From JAUIEH01 sp964483375 (lineage in GTDB: Bacteria; Pseudomonadota; Alphaproteobacteria; Caulobacterales; Maricaulaceae): 64,000 nucleotides of DNA. The DNA is taken from positions 1 to 64,000 of the forward strand of contig CAZABJ010000003.1 of assembly GCA_964483375.1 (NCBI GenBank), given 5' to 3'. The notes beneath the pieces were generated by a model. It had not been told where the DNA came from. It saw nothing but the letters and a program-made list of their open reading frames with translations, and made no database searches. Positions 35,294 to 43,939 of this stretch are shown piece after piece. Both the position numbers and the translations under genes were made by a program. The stretch's first letter is position 1, and each line of letters opens with the position of its first letter.

Positions 35294-36724
35294 ATGACCA
35301 AACGACACGCAAAGCTAAGAGCCGTAGCCGCAGCCGGCGCGCTAGCGGCGTTCGGGCTGGCCTCGGCCCACGCCCAACCAGGAGACGAAGGCCGCTTCAT
35401 GCGCGAAGCGCGCATTGTCGGCGGCGAACCCGCAACCGCAAACGCCTATCCGTGGGCCGCCCATTTCTCGGTACCTGGCTTCCCGACTTGGTGCGGGGGA
35501 ACGTTGGTTGACGCGCAGTGGGTTTTGTCGGCCGCGCATTGCTGGGACGACGGCGTGCGCCTCGTCCCCGCCAGCGACATCACCGTAACACTCGGCGAAC
35601 ACGACCTGTCGCGCAACGAAGGCCCAGAGCAAACCCGCGGCGTCAGCGAAGTGGTTTTCCACCCCGACTGGAATTCCGGAACGCTCGATTCCGACGTCGC
35701 CATGCTGCGGTTGGATCGTCCCGTCACCCTGAACGCCCAGGTCGGCGTCGCTCAGATCGCAGATGCGCCCGCGCCGGGAACCAATCTGGTCGTCATCGGC
35801 TGGGGACGGACCGCCGAGGGCGGACGCGGCGCCACCATCCTGCAGGAAGTCACCGTCCCGCGCGTCGCCGATGCGACCTGCAACGCAAACTACGCGGGTC
35901 TCGGCGGCATCACAGGCACCATGATCTGTGCGGGCTTCGACATGGGCGCCCGCGACGCCTGCCAAGGCGACAGCGGCGGTCCCCTGATGACCACCGGCGG
36001 AGGAACCCGGCGGATCGTGGGCGTCGTCAGCTGGGGCCAAGGCTGCGCGCGTCCGGGACTATATGGCGTTTACGCCAATGCGGGTCTGTTCCGCGGTTGG
36101 GTGAACGCGACGATGGCGCGGACGGCCGAACCCACATGGGCCAATATCGCGCACGCCAACAACGTCGTCGCCATGGCCTCCGTCGACGGTCGGCTCTTTG
36201 CGGCGACCTCCGACAACCGGCTCTGGGCTCGTGACCCGGTTCTCAGCGACATCAGCTGGACCTATATCGGGCACGCCAACAACGTCACCGCGATGGCGGG
36301 CCTGAACGGCCGGCTTTACGCCTCGACCTCGGACAATCGTCTGTGGGTTCGCGACGCAGTTCTGCGCGAAGTCAATTGGACCCATATCGGCCACGCCAAC
36401 GGCGTTACCGCTATGGCCGCGCTTAATGGCCGGCTTTATGCGGCCACCTCGTCGAACTTTCTCTATGTCCGCGATCCCGTTCATAGCGATATTAATTGGG
36501 GCTTTATCGGACACGCCAACAATGTCGTCGCCATGGGCGCGGCGAACGGACGGCTTTACGCGGCCACGTCCGACAATCGCTTCTGGTCTCGCGAGCCGGT
36601 GCATAGCGACGTGAATTGGAGCCTGGTGGGTCACGCCAATGGCGTGGTCGGCATGACCGGGCTCGGCGATCGCTTGTTCGCAGCCACCAACAGCAATCGA
36701 CTGGTGACGATGCGACGCGACTAG
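35294..36724 (+). CDS. Secreted trypsin-like serine protease fused to five propeller-like repeats
   Basis: The 476-residue product has a signal peptide (to about residue 27), an S1A protease domain (41-270) and a C-terminal repeat array. The zymogen cleavage site is R40-IVGG; the catalytic triad is His82 (SAAHC), Asp134 (LDSDVAML) and Ser227 (GDSGGP), with Asp221 in the specificity pocket, implying cleavage after Arg/Lys. From about 281, five repeats of 40 residues follow the pattern W--IGHAN-V-AM---NGRLYAATSDNRLW-RD. This resembles tectonin/tachylectin-type five-blade propellers that bind sugars or surfaces. Start 35294 gives a proper signal peptide. It sits alone and converges on mtnP. Confidence 0.9.
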   Translation: MTKRHAKLRAVAAAGALAAFGLASAHAQPGDEGRFMREARIVGGEPATANAYPWAAHFSVPGFPTWCGGTLVDAQWVLSAAHCWDDGVRLVPASDITVTLGEHDLSRNEGPEQTRGVSEVVFHPDWNSGTLDSDVAMLRLDRPVTLNAQVGVAQIADAPAPGTNLVVIGWGRTAEGGRGATILQEVTVPRVADATCNANYAGLGGITGTMICAGFDMGARDACQGDSGGPLMTTGGGTRRIVGVVSWGQGCARPGLYGVYANAGLFRGWVNATMARTAEPTWANIAHANNVVAMASVDGRLFAATSDNRLWARDPVLSDISWTYIGHANNVTAMAGLNGRLYASTSDNRLWVRDAVLREVNWTHIGHANGVTAMAALNGRLYAATSSNFLYVRDPVHSDINWGFIGHANNVVAMGAANGRLYAATSDNRFWSREPVHSDVNWSLVGHANGVVGMTGLGDRLFAATNSNRLVTMRRD

Positions 36725-36732
36725 CATGGCGC

Positions 36733-36758
36733 GGCGGCGGCTCGGTCGGGCCGCCGCC
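36733..36758. terminator. GC-rich hairpin between trypsin gene and mtnP
   Basis: GGCGGCGGC and GCCGCCGCC form a perfect 9-bp stem with an 8-base loop in the 57-bp gap between two converging genes. No T-run follows, so it is a candidate bidirectional attenuator rather than a classic intrinsic terminator. Confidence 0.4.
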
Positions 36759-36781
36759 CTGCCCTCGCCCTGCCAAGAAAA

Positions 36782-37669
36782 TCAGGCCTCCGCGGCGGCG
36801 AGCACGCGCCCGGCCACGGCGTCCAACTTCGCCATCAACGCCGGATCGCGCGCTGCGGGCGGGGTTATGATGGCGGTGTCGAGCGTCCGCTCGATGCCTT
36901 GCGGGCTCGCCGTGCGCGGGATTTCGGCGAGCTTTTCGGACAGCGCGATGAGCAGCCTGCGCGCGAGCATCGCGTTTTTCTGAAGATGCTCGATCACCGT
37001 GGCGACTTCTACGTTGTCATGTTCGGGGTGCCAGCAATCATAGTCGGTCACCATCGCGACGGTGGCGTAGGGCAGCTCGGCTTCGCGTGCGAGCTTCGCT
37101 TCGGGCATGTTCGTCATGCCGATGACGTCGAGCCCCCAGGCTCGGTAGAGTTCGGATTCCGCTTTGGTGGAGAATTGCGGTCCCTCCATCGCCAGATAGG
37201 TCCCGCCTTCATGCACCCGCGCGCCGGCGTTCCGCCCCGCGGCCGCCGCCAAACGCCCCAACCGCGCGCAAACCGGATGCGCCATGGAGACATGCGCAAC
37301 GCAGCCTGTTCCGAAAAAGCTGCTTGGGCGTAGCCGCGTCCGGTCCACGAACTGGTCCACGACCACGAACGTGCCAGGGCTGAGGTCTTGCCTGAACGAC
37401 CCGCTGGCCGAGAGCGAAAGCACGTCGGTGCAGCCGACGCGCTTTAGCGCGTCGATATTCGCCCGGTAATTGATGTCGCTGGGAGAAATGGCGTGCGCGC
37501 GCCCATGGCGGGGCAGGAAAACGAACTCCACCCCTGACAACTTGCCGAACACCAGCGCGTCGGAGGGTTCGCCCCAAGGCGTTTCGATACGGGTTTCGCG
37601 GATGTCGCTCAAACCGTCGATCGCATAAAGGCCCGACCCGCCCAGAACGCCGATACGCCAGGCGCTCAT
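36782..37669 (-). CDS. mtnP: S-methyl-5'-thioadenosine phosphorylase
   Basis: MtnP splits methylthioadenosine into adenine and methylthioribose-1-phosphate in methionine salvage. The 295-residue product has 'IGVLGGSGLYAIDGL', the phosphate-binding 'FLPRHGRAHAISPSDINYRANI' and the base-site signature 'GMTNMPEAKLAREAELPYATVAMVTDYD'. Start 37669 overlaps the stop of the upstream secreted-protein gene as ATGA, so translation is coupled to it. A shift to purine-nucleoside specificity cannot be excluded from sequence alone, but the NMPEAKLAREAE motif fits MTA phosphorylase. Confidence 0.92.
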   Translation of the reverse strand: MSAWRIGVLGGSGLYAIDGLSDIRETRIETPWGEPSDALVFGKLSGVEFVFLPRHGRAHAISPSDINYRANIDALKRVGCTDVLSLSASGSFRQDLSPGTFVVVDQFVDRTRLRPSSFFGTGCVAHVSMAHPVCARLGRLAAAAGRNAGARVHEGGTYLAMEGPQFSTKAESELYRAWGLDVIGMTNMPEAKLAREAELPYATVAMVTDYDCWHPEHDNVEVATVIEHLQKNAMLARRLLIALSEKLAEIPRTASPQGIERTLDTAIITPPAARDPALMAKLDAVAGRVLAAAEA

Positions 37670-38145
37670 GACACAGCGAGCGGGCAGCGTCGCCGCATGG
37701 GCGTGCGCGGCACCGGATGTCCGTAGAGCCAGTCCGAACGGATCCAATAGAAGTGGTCGCGGTCCGGCATCTCCAGCGCCCAGGAAACCGGCTCGCCGTC
37801 ATCGCCGAGCCGCGTCTCGCCTTCATACTGAACCATGAACAAAGGTCGTCCCGAGCGCGACGGCACGCTCAGCACGGGGCTGCGATCGGCGTGATTGTCG
37901 CCGCGCTTGCTGGATTGGTAGCGAAAACCGCCCGTCTCATCCTGGGTGATGAGGATTTCCAACGGGGATTGGTCGCAGCGGAAATCGCCGCGATCCTCTT
38001 CGGGCACCTCGGCGGGATCCAGCTCCCATTGGCCGGGCAGCGCACGCATGGTCTCTGCGAGCGATAAAGCCTGCGCGTCCGCCTCGCTCGGCGCCGTCGC
38101 GGCGGCGCAAATGCCCGCCGCGGAGAACACGATGATCCGCCCCAT
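37666..38145 (-). CDS. Exported hypothetical protein, paralogue of the 38243-38728 gene
   Basis: The 159-residue product has an N-terminal signal sequence ending near 'SEADAQ' and a domain starting 'LPGQWELDPAEVPEEDRGDFRCDQ'. That opening aligns with 'INGVWAFDTRELPDAGELTCDA' in the next upstream gene, with matching W-x-x-D, E-x-P and CD positions, so the two are diverged duplicates. The C-terminus has a second Cys (RRRCPLAVS) that could pair with the first. Function unknown. The stop overlaps the mtnP start. Confidence 0.7.
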   Translation of the reverse strand: MGRIIVFSAAGICAAATAPSEADAQALSLAETMRALPGQWELDPAEVPEEDRGDFRCDQSPLEILITQDETGGFRYQSSKRGDNHADRSPVLSVPSRSGRPLFMVQYEGETRLGDDGEPVSWALEMPDRDHFYWIRSDWLYGHPVPRTPMRRRCPLAVS

Positions 38146-38242
38146 GAACGCCCTCGCCCCGGTCCCTCATGCGGGACAAGGCCAGCACGCCCCACGTCGA
38201 AGGTCAACGCGGGGCGCAGCCCGAACCCTTGAACAGCGGGCT

Positions 38243-38728
38243 TTAGCTTGTGAGGCAGCGCGACAGACGCGGAGACCGGGCGAGCGTGTTGCTGTCGGAG
38301 TTGGCGAAGCGCTCGAATTCCGTCGCTGACACGAAGAACAACGAATTCGTGTCCTGCATGAAGAACAAAAACTGCTCGGGCGAGCCGTCAGCGCGCGTGT
38401 CGGTTTCGTCGGTCCACTCGATCAGCATGGTCGGGCCGAGCGGGGTGTCGTTATCTACGTTCAGAATGAGCGCGGTGCGCGGCTCTTGCTCGGAGCCCTG
38501 GGTCAGAGCGCCCAGCACGCGGGCGTCGTCCGACACCGCAAGGGCTAAGGCGCGGGCGTCGCAGGTCAATTCGCCAGCGTCGGGCAGCTCGCGGGTGTCG
38601 AAGGCCCAAACGCCGTTGATGGCTTGGACGATGTCCAGGGGCTGGGCGGGAATGAGCTGATCCTGGGCGCCGGCGCTCAGCGGCGCGGCGGTGAGGGCCA
38701 AGGCGGCGGCCCAAGCGGCGATTCTCAT
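38243..38728 (-). CDS. Exported hypothetical protein, paralogue of the 37666-38145 gene
   Basis: The 161-residue product has a clear signal peptide (MRIAAWAAALALTAAPLSAGAQ) and one domain with two cysteines, one in 'GELTCDARALAL' and one close to the C-terminus ('LSRCLTS'), at positions similar to those in the neighbouring paralogue. 'TMLIEWTDETDTRADGSPEQFLFFMQ' is beta-rich. I recognise no family. It is 97 bp upstream of the paralogue on the same strand and may be co-transcribed with it and mtnP. Confidence 0.7.
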   Translation of the reverse strand: MRIAAWAAALALTAAPLSAGAQDQLIPAQPLDIVQAINGVWAFDTRELPDAGELTCDARALALAVSDDARVLGALTQGSEQEPRTALILNVDNDTPLGPTMLIEWTDETDTRADGSPEQFLFFMQDTNSLFFVSATEFERFANSDSNTLARSPRLSRCLTS

Positions 38729-38867
38729 CTATCGATCCTCTTGTCTGTGCGAGCCCTCGCCCGCGCAGAGGATCATCCACGGATTGGGCCAGAAAAAACG
38801 ACTTCGCCTAGGCGGGGAAAAGCAAATGCAGTTCCGCCGCGCAGGCTGAAAATCGTCCCAAACCCGA

Positions 38868-39686
38868 TCAGTGTTTCACGTTGCGCCAAATCGCCTTGTA
38901 GGACAGCCACAACAACACCGCGAAGATCGTGAGGTAAATCAACACGATGAAGCCCATGCGCTTGCGCGCTTCGGTGTGCGGGTCCGAGGCCCAGACGAGA
39001 AACTCCGTCACGTCATTGGCCATCTGTTCGACATCCGCCTCGATGCCGGCGTTCGCCGCCGTCTCAGCGTAGGTCAACGAACCGGCTTCATACGCCAAGG
39101 TGAGTTGGTCGGCCATGGCGATTTGCCCGCCCGGGAACCACGGATTGTAATACAGCCCGGAGCCCAATTCGACGTCGGCCGGCGCGTCCCGATAGCCCAA
39201 GAGAAGCGAGCGGATGTAGTCCGCCCCGTAATGCCGCGCCTTCACGATCACCGACAAATCCGGGGGATTGCCCGCAACAGGCGGGGGCGCGGGGAAGGTG
39301 TCAGAAACGCGGCCCGGTCGCTCGACGGGAAGGCCGGAGGCGTCCGGCTCGCCGTCGACAATGAACTCCGCGGCCAAGGCGACCAACACCGGATTGTCGT
39401 TCGGGTTGGGGTAGTCGGGATTGTAGAACGGCCCGCCAGGTTCGCCGAGGTTCCGGAACGTCAGAAATTCCATGCCATGACAGCTGGCGCAGACTTGCCG
39501 ATAGACTTGATAGCCGCGTTGCAGCGCGCCTCGGTCGAAGGTGCCGAACGGCCCTGCGAAGTGCCAGTGATGATGCTCCGGGTCGTACGCGTCGCCGGCC
39601 GCGCGGGCGACCGTCGCACTGAGCGCGATGCCCGCGACCGCGGCTAAGGCGAGCGCCGTGCGGCGCAGGGTGAAGAAGCGTGCCAT
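38868..39686 (-). CDS. petC: Cytochrome c1 of the bc1 complex
   Basis: This is the membrane-anchored c-type haem subunit of respiratory complex III. The 272-residue product has a signal peptide, the haem motif CASCH (residues 66-70), the 'YNPDYPNPND' segment, the axial-ligand region 'GGQIAMADQLT' and a C-terminal membrane anchor ('FIVLIYLTIFAVLLWLSYKAIWRNVKH'; ends Lys-His). It is the last gene of petA-petB-petC on the minus strand, 25 bp after petB. Confidence 0.97.
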   Translation of the reverse strand: MARFFTLRRTALALAAVAGIALSATVARAAGDAYDPEHHHWHFAGPFGTFDRGALQRGYQVYRQVCASCHGMEFLTFRNLGEPGGPFYNPDYPNPNDNPVLVALAAEFIVDGEPDASGLPVERPGRVSDTFPAPPPVAGNPPDLSVIVKARHYGADYIRSLLLGYRDAPADVELGSGLYYNPWFPGGQIAMADQLTLAYEAGSLTYAETAANAGIEADVEQMANDVTEFLVWASDPHTEARKRMGFIVLIYLTIFAVLLWLSYKAIWRNVKH

Positions 39687-39711
39687 CGTCCAAATCTCCC
39701 CGACGCCAGCG

Positions 39712-40974
39712 TTACTCAGCCGGTTGCGGAATGGGCGTGCCTTGGCCGGAAGACGGCCGGCTCAGCACGGAGTCATTGATTGAGGCCGGCCTTGGCTTCG
39801 GCTTTTCGATCAGCCCCAGCACCGGCAGGATCACGATGAAGTAGCCGAAATAGTATGCCGTCAGAATACGCGCCCACAGAACGTAAGCCCCCTCGGCAGG
39901 CTGCGCGCCGAGCCAGCCCAGCCCCAAGCACGACACCACAAAGAAGATCAGGAACCAACGCGCGGTCGGGCGATACCGCATGGAGCGGACGCGCGAGAAG
40001 TCCAACCATGGCAAGAGGAACAAGATGAAAAGCGACCCGAACATCGCGACCACGCCCAGGAACTCGTTCGGGATCGCCCGCAGGATCGCGTAAAACGGCA
40101 ACAAGTACCATTCAGGGACGATCTCCGGCGGCGTCACCAGCGGGTTGGCCGGGATGAAATTGTCCGCATGCCCGAGCGCGTCAGGCATGAAGAACACGAA
40201 AATCGCGAACAGGATCAAGAACACCACGATCGCGAAACCGTCTTTGACCGTGTAGTAGGGGTGGAACGGCACGGTGTCGGCGGAGGATTTCACGCTCACG
40301 CCGGTGGGGTTGTTGTTGCCCGGCACGTGCAGCGCCCAGACGTGCAGCACCACGACGCCGAACATCACGAACGGCAGCAAATAATGCAGCGCAAAGAAGC
40401 GGTTCAGCGTGGGATTGTCCACCGAGAACCCGCCCCACAGCCAGTTCGTGACAACGCCCGTCCCCCCGTCAAACGCGGAAAACAGGTTCGTGATCACGGT
40501 CGCGCCCCAGAACGACATCTGCCCCCAAGGCAGCACATAGCCCAAGAACGCCGTCGCCATCATCAAGATCAGGATGATCACGCCGAGGATCCACAGCACC
40601 TCGCGCGGCGCTTTGTACGAGCCGTAATAGAGCCCTCGCAGGATGTGAATGTAGACGGCGATGAAGAACATCGACGCGCCGACCGCGTGAATGTTCTGGA
40701 TGAGCCAGCCAAACGGCACTTCCCGCTCAATCCGCTGCACGCTGGCGAAGGCGTGGTCCACATGCGGAACATAGTGCATCGCCAACACGATCCCGGTGAC
40801 GATTTGAATCACCAGGCACAGCGTCAAGATCCCGCCGAACGTGTACCAGTAGTTCAGGTTTTTCGGCGTGGGGAAATCCACGAAGCTGTCATGGGCCAGC
40901 CGCATGATCGGCAGGCGTTCGTCCAACCACCGGGTGAAACCGGTTTGGGGGCGATAGGTGGAAGGTCCGCTCAT
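39712..40974 (-). CDS. petB: Cytochrome b of the bc1 complex
   Basis: This is the haem b subunit that carries the quinol oxidation and reduction sites. The 420-residue product has eight membrane helices, 'GIVLAMHYVPH' and 'HAVGASMFFIAVYIHILRG' with paired haem-ligand histidines, the Qo-site motif 'PEWYLLPFYAILR' and a full-length C-terminal region, so it is the fused bacterial/mitochondrial type. It lies 13 bp after petA and before petC. Confidence 0.98.
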   Translation of the reverse strand: MSGPSTYRPQTGFTRWLDERLPIMRLAHDSFVDFPTPKNLNYWYTFGGILTLCLVIQIVTGIVLAMHYVPHVDHAFASVQRIEREVPFGWLIQNIHAVGASMFFIAVYIHILRGLYYGSYKAPREVLWILGVIILILMMATAFLGYVLPWGQMSFWGATVITNLFSAFDGGTGVVTNWLWGGFSVDNPTLNRFFALHYLLPFVMFGVVVLHVWALHVPGNNNPTGVSVKSSADTVPFHPYYTVKDGFAIVVFLILFAIFVFFMPDALGHADNFIPANPLVTPPEIVPEWYLLPFYAILRAIPNEFLGVVAMFGSLFILFLLPWLDFSRVRSMRYRPTARWFLIFFVVSCLGLGWLGAQPAEGAYVLWARILTAYYFGYFIVILPVLGLIEKPKPRPASINDSVLSRPSSGQGTPIPQPAE

Positions 40975-40987
40975 GGGCGATCAGTCC

Positions 40988-41563
40988 TTACGCGACGGGT
41001 GCGGCGAGTGAGCCGATGCGAATGAGGGTTTCTGAGAGATACTCGTAGTCAGGCACTTCAAGGTTGGACGGCGCAGGACCGCGGCGAATCCGGCCTGAGG
41101 TGTCATAGTGGGAGCCGTGGCAGGGGCAGAACCAGCCGCCATAGTCCCCCGCCTCGTCGCCCAACGGCACACATCCCAAATGCGTGCAGCTGGCGATGAC
41201 GACCAGAAACTCGGGTCTGAGATTGCCCTCCGCGTCGGGGTAGAGCCGTTCCTCGTCGGTTTGGGGATCCTTCAACTCGTCCAGCGACACATCGACAGCG
41301 TCATCGATATTGCCCGCCGAACGGTGCCGGACGAACACGGGCTTTCCGCGCCACATCACGGTGATTTCTTCCCCAGACGCGATATCGGCCAAATCCACGT
41401 CGTAGGTGGAGAACGCCAAGGTGTCCCGCGCCGGGTTCATCTGCGCGATGAACGGCCAGGCGACCGCGCCTGCGCCCACAGCGGCGAAGGTGCCGGCGGC
41501 GATATGGATGAAATCGCGGCGGGTCGGCTCTTCGCCGGCTTCGGTTGTGATCGCGTCCGTCAC
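40988..41563 (-). CDS. petA: Rieske iron-sulfur subunit of the bc1 complex
   Basis: This [2Fe-2S] subunit takes electrons from ubiquinol. The 191-residue product has a Tat-type N-terminus ('TRRDFIHIAAGTFAAVGAG') serving as anchor and the cluster motifs 'CTHLGCVP' and 'CPCHGSHYD'. The start is GTG, preceded by GGAGAGGG. First gene of petA-petB-petC, diverging from trmL with 144 bp between starts. Confidence 0.97.
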   Translation of the reverse strand: MTDAITTEAGEEPTRRDFIHIAAGTFAAVGAGAVAWPFIAQMNPARDTLAFSTYDVDLADIASGEEITVMWRGKPVFVRHRSAGNIDDAVDVSLDELKDPQTDEERLYPDAEGNLRPEFLVVIASCTHLGCVPLGDEAGDYGGWFCPCHGSHYDTSGRIRRGPAPSNLEVPDYEYLSETLIRIGSLAAPVA

Positions 41564-41707
41564 CGGTCGCCCTCTCCATTATGTTGCGTCATGCCGCAAG
41601 CTTCGCCCTCGACAGTGGGTCGGAAGATACGTCAGACGCGTTGAGAACATCTGCGGCGCGACGTCGCAATGTGTCGAAACGCCCGTTAAGCCCCGGGATT
41701 TGGTGAC

Positions 41708-42199
41708 ATGCGACTCGTTTTCGTTCAACCGGACATTCCGCAAAATCTCGGCGCTGCGATTCGGCTCGCCGCCTGTTTTGAAACCCCGCTCCATGTGGTC
41801 GAGCCTTGCGCGTTCCCCTTAACCGACAAAGCTGTTCGGCGCGCGGCGATGGACTACGGCGCCCAAGCGCTCGTCCGCCGAGAGAGCGGCGTAGCGGCGT
41901 TTCTTGAGGGACCCGTCCGCGCGGAAGGGCGGCTCGTCCTGTTCACCACGCGCGGCGCTGCGGCGCTATGGGATTTCAGCTTCGCGCCGACGGACTTGTT
42001 GGCGTTCGGCAGCGAATCCAACGGCGCGCCGCAAGCGGTGCACGCGGCCGCGGATGCGACCGTGCGCATCCCTATCGCGCCGGCCGCGAGGTCGCTTAAT
42101 GTCGCCACCGCCGCCGCTATCGCGCTTGGAGAAGCATGCCGCCAGATGCGGGGCCGGGACGACTTGCGACCAACCGTCGCCACAGAAGACGAACAATGA
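41708..42199 (+). CDS. trmL: tRNA (cytidine(34)-2'-O)-methyltransferase TrmL
   Basis: This SPOUT-class enzyme methylates the wobble ribose of tRNA-Leu. The 163-residue product starts 'MRLVFVQPDIPQNLGAAIRLAACF' and has the SAM-knot motifs 'LLAFGSESNGAPQAVHAAAD' and 'RIPIAPAARSLNVATAAAIALGEACR', matching the family in order and length. hemF starts 10 bp downstream, so the two are likely co-transcribed. Confidence 0.94.
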   Translation: MRLVFVQPDIPQNLGAAIRLAACFETPLHVVEPCAFPLTDKAVRRAAMDYGAQALVRRESGVAAFLEGPVRAEGRLVLFTTRGAAALWDFSFAPTDLLAFGSESNGAPQAVHAAADATVRIPIAPAARSLNVATAAAIALGEACRQMRGRDDLRPTVATEDEQ

Positions 42200-42209
42200 G
42201 GGCTGCGCC

Positions 42210-43109
42210 ATGCAGGACATCGCCGCTGTGCCGGCCGAAGAGCTGACCGACCGAAAGCGCCGTTTCGCCGCCTTTGTGAACGATTTGAGGGAACGGCTCT
42301 GCGCGCGCTTCGAAGCGCTGGAGGACGCAGCCCGCCCCCCGCTCTACGCCGGACCCGCCGGTCGGTTCGAGCGCCTTCCATGGCGTCGCGGCGATGAGGG
42401 GGAGGACTGCGGCGGCGGCGTCGGGGCGCTGATGCGCGGCCGCGTGTTCGAGAAGGCGGGCGTGCATGTCTCTGAGGTGCACGGGACATTCTCCGAGGCG
42501 TTCCGCGAACGGGTGCCGGGAACCGAAAGCGATCCGCGCTTTTGGGCGTGCGGGGTGAGCCTGATCGTTCACCCGCGCAACCCCCGCGTGCCCGCCGCGC
42601 ATATGAACACGCGTTTCATCGTGACCACGAAGGCATGGTTCGGCGGGGGCTCCGACCTCAATCCCATGCTCACCGTCCAACGCGATCGCAGCCACCCCGA
42701 CGCTCAACGCTTTCATGCCGCGCTCAAGCAGGCCTGCGACGCGCATGACCCCAACCACTACCCGGAATTCTCAGCCTGGGCGGACCGCTACTTTCATCTC
42801 CCCCATCGCGATGAACATCGCGGCGTGGGCGGGATATTCTTCGACCGGCTCGGCGGACCGGACTGGGAAGCGGATTTCGCCTTTGCGCGAGCGCAGGCCG
42901 AAGCTTTCGCCGCTATCTATCCTGCGCTTGTGGAACGCCGTATGGGCGAAGCGTGGTCCGAAGCCGAGCGCGAAGAGCAACTCATCCGCCGAGGACGCTA
43001 TGTGGAGTTTAACTTGCTTTACGACCAAGGAACCGTCTTTGGACTGAAGACCGGCGGCAATGTCGAGACGATCCTGTCCTCCATGCCGCCCGCAGCGAAA
43101 TGGCCATAA
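42210..43109 (+). CDS. hemF: Oxygen-dependent coproporphyrinogen III oxidase
   Basis: HemF converts coproporphyrinogen III to protoporphyrinogen IX in aerobic haem synthesis. The 299-residue product has 'RGRVFEKAGVHVSEVHG', the active-site region 'NPRVPAAHMNTRFIV' and 'WFGGGSDLNPML', and the C-terminal 'YVEFNLLYDQGTVFGLKTGGNVETILSSMPP' (key Glu/Asn/Tyr/Arg-equivalent positions). The frame extends upstream of 42210 into trmL, but family alignment and GAGGG before the ATG fix the start. It supplies haem for, among others, the adjacent bc1 complex. Confidence 0.97.
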   Translation: MQDIAAVPAEELTDRKRRFAAFVNDLRERLCARFEALEDAARPPLYAGPAGRFERLPWRRGDEGEDCGGGVGALMRGRVFEKAGVHVSEVHGTFSEAFRERVPGTESDPRFWACGVSLIVHPRNPRVPAAHMNTRFIVTTKAWFGGGSDLNPMLTVQRDRSHPDAQRFHAALKQACDAHDPNHYPEFSAWADRYFHLPHRDEHRGVGGIFFDRLGGPDWEADFAFARAQAEAFAAIYPALVERRMGEAWSEAEREEQLIRRGRYVEFNLLYDQGTVFGLKTGGNVETILSSMPPAAKWP

Positions 43110-43256
43110 AGTCTTATCCACACCCCCGCTCCGCCTGGGTTGACCACGACTTTTAATCCGACCACGGCGCGAATATTCACGCACTGCGTCACGTTTACTC
43201 GCGGTTAACCCAAACGCGCGCGCTGTGGCTGGGCGTTTCAAGCTCGGGGGAAGATC

Positions 43257-43436
43257 ATGGCCTTCAAAGTGCGTGACCAAGTGCAGCTGAAAACCGGTGG
43301 ACCGCTGATGGTCGTCGAAGACGTCGACGGCGAACAGGTGGCGACGTTCTGGTTCGACAAAAACATCCTGCATCGCGATCGGTTCTTGGCCAGCAACTTA
43401 ACCCTCGCAGGGACCAAAGAACCCGCCCTTGCGTAG
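43257..43436 (+). CDS. YodC/DUF2158-family small protein
   Basis: The 59-residue product, too short for many gene finders, reads 'MAFKVRDQVQLKTGGPLMVV' at its start and continues with 'VATFWFDKN...RDRFLASNLTL'. This is the DUF2158 (YodC) pattern: a short SH3-like beta barrel beginning F-K-x-G/R-D-x-V-Q-L-K-x-G-G-P. Function is unknown in the family. The ATG follows GGGGGAAG. A second gene of similar pattern lies ~320 bp downstream. Confidence 0.75.
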   Translation: MAFKVRDQVQLKTGGPLMVVEDVDGEQVATFWFDKNILHRDRFLASNLTLAGTKEPALA

Positions 43437-43756
43437 TCGACGCGCCGGCGGCCGCGCTCCCATCGCAGCCTAGCTATAAACGCCGTCACGGGTCGCGATC
43501 GCCTCGCGTGCGGCGCTTTGGGACGCCGTCGAGCAGCGCAGCGGCGGGGTGTCGCGCGGTCCCCATGCGCCCTTGGCGACGACGCCCATGGCTCGCATGC
43601 AAAGTCTCGCCGCGCTGATGCGACGTTTGGCGGCGCGGCTGAGCGCTCAGCTTTATCAAGCCTTCGCGGATCGCTCCGCTTAACCGCTTAACGCTTCGCT
43701 TACCCCAATTGAGGAATTGTAGCCGCCCTTTTTCGAAGCGTCGGGAGCGGCGACCC
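43437..43756. other. Gap with no convincing gene
   Basis: A 320-bp stretch between two small genes. A 31-codon reading frame at 43589-43684 (MARMQSLAALMRRLAARL...) is amphipathic but has no ribosome binding site or homology I know. At 43678-43705 CGCTTAAC occurs twice and CGCTTAC once, a short direct-repeat cluster 50-80 bp before the next gene that could be part of its promoter. I see no RNA gene or terminator. Confidence 0.4.
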
Positions 43757-43939
43757 TTGAGCACGCGATCCATCCAGGCCGGCGACGCCGTCCGGACCAA
43801 ACTGGGCGAGCGTCGGCTCGTCGTCTCTGCTGTTCTGGGGGACATGGCGGACGTGCATTGGTATGAGGGCGCGCGGTTTCGCAGCGCCACCGTCCCGGTG
43901 CGGCAATTGACGGCCTGGACGGAGCTCGGGCGCGGCTAA
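43757..43939 (+). CDS. Second DUF2158-like small protein
   Basis: The 60-residue product begins at a TTG with GGGAG 8 nt upstream and reads 'STRSIQAGDAVRTKLGERRLVV', then 'DMADVHWYEGARFRSATVPVRQLTAW'. Its pattern G-D-x-V-x-x-K-x-G ... W-Y-x-G ... F ... L matches the gene at 43257, so it is likely a diverged SH3-like DUF2158 relative. The gene is short and the start is not ATG, so it could be missed. Its stop overlaps the stop of cca on the other strand by 4 bp. Confidence 0.55.
   Translation: MSTRSIQAGDAVRTKLGERRLVVSAVLGDMADVHWYEGARFRSATVPVRQLTAWTELGRG

Noticed and set aside
43589..43684. A 31-codon amphipathic peptide gene
   Set aside because: No ribosome binding site and no recognisable homology; amphipathic Arg/Ala/Leu frames are common in this base composition.
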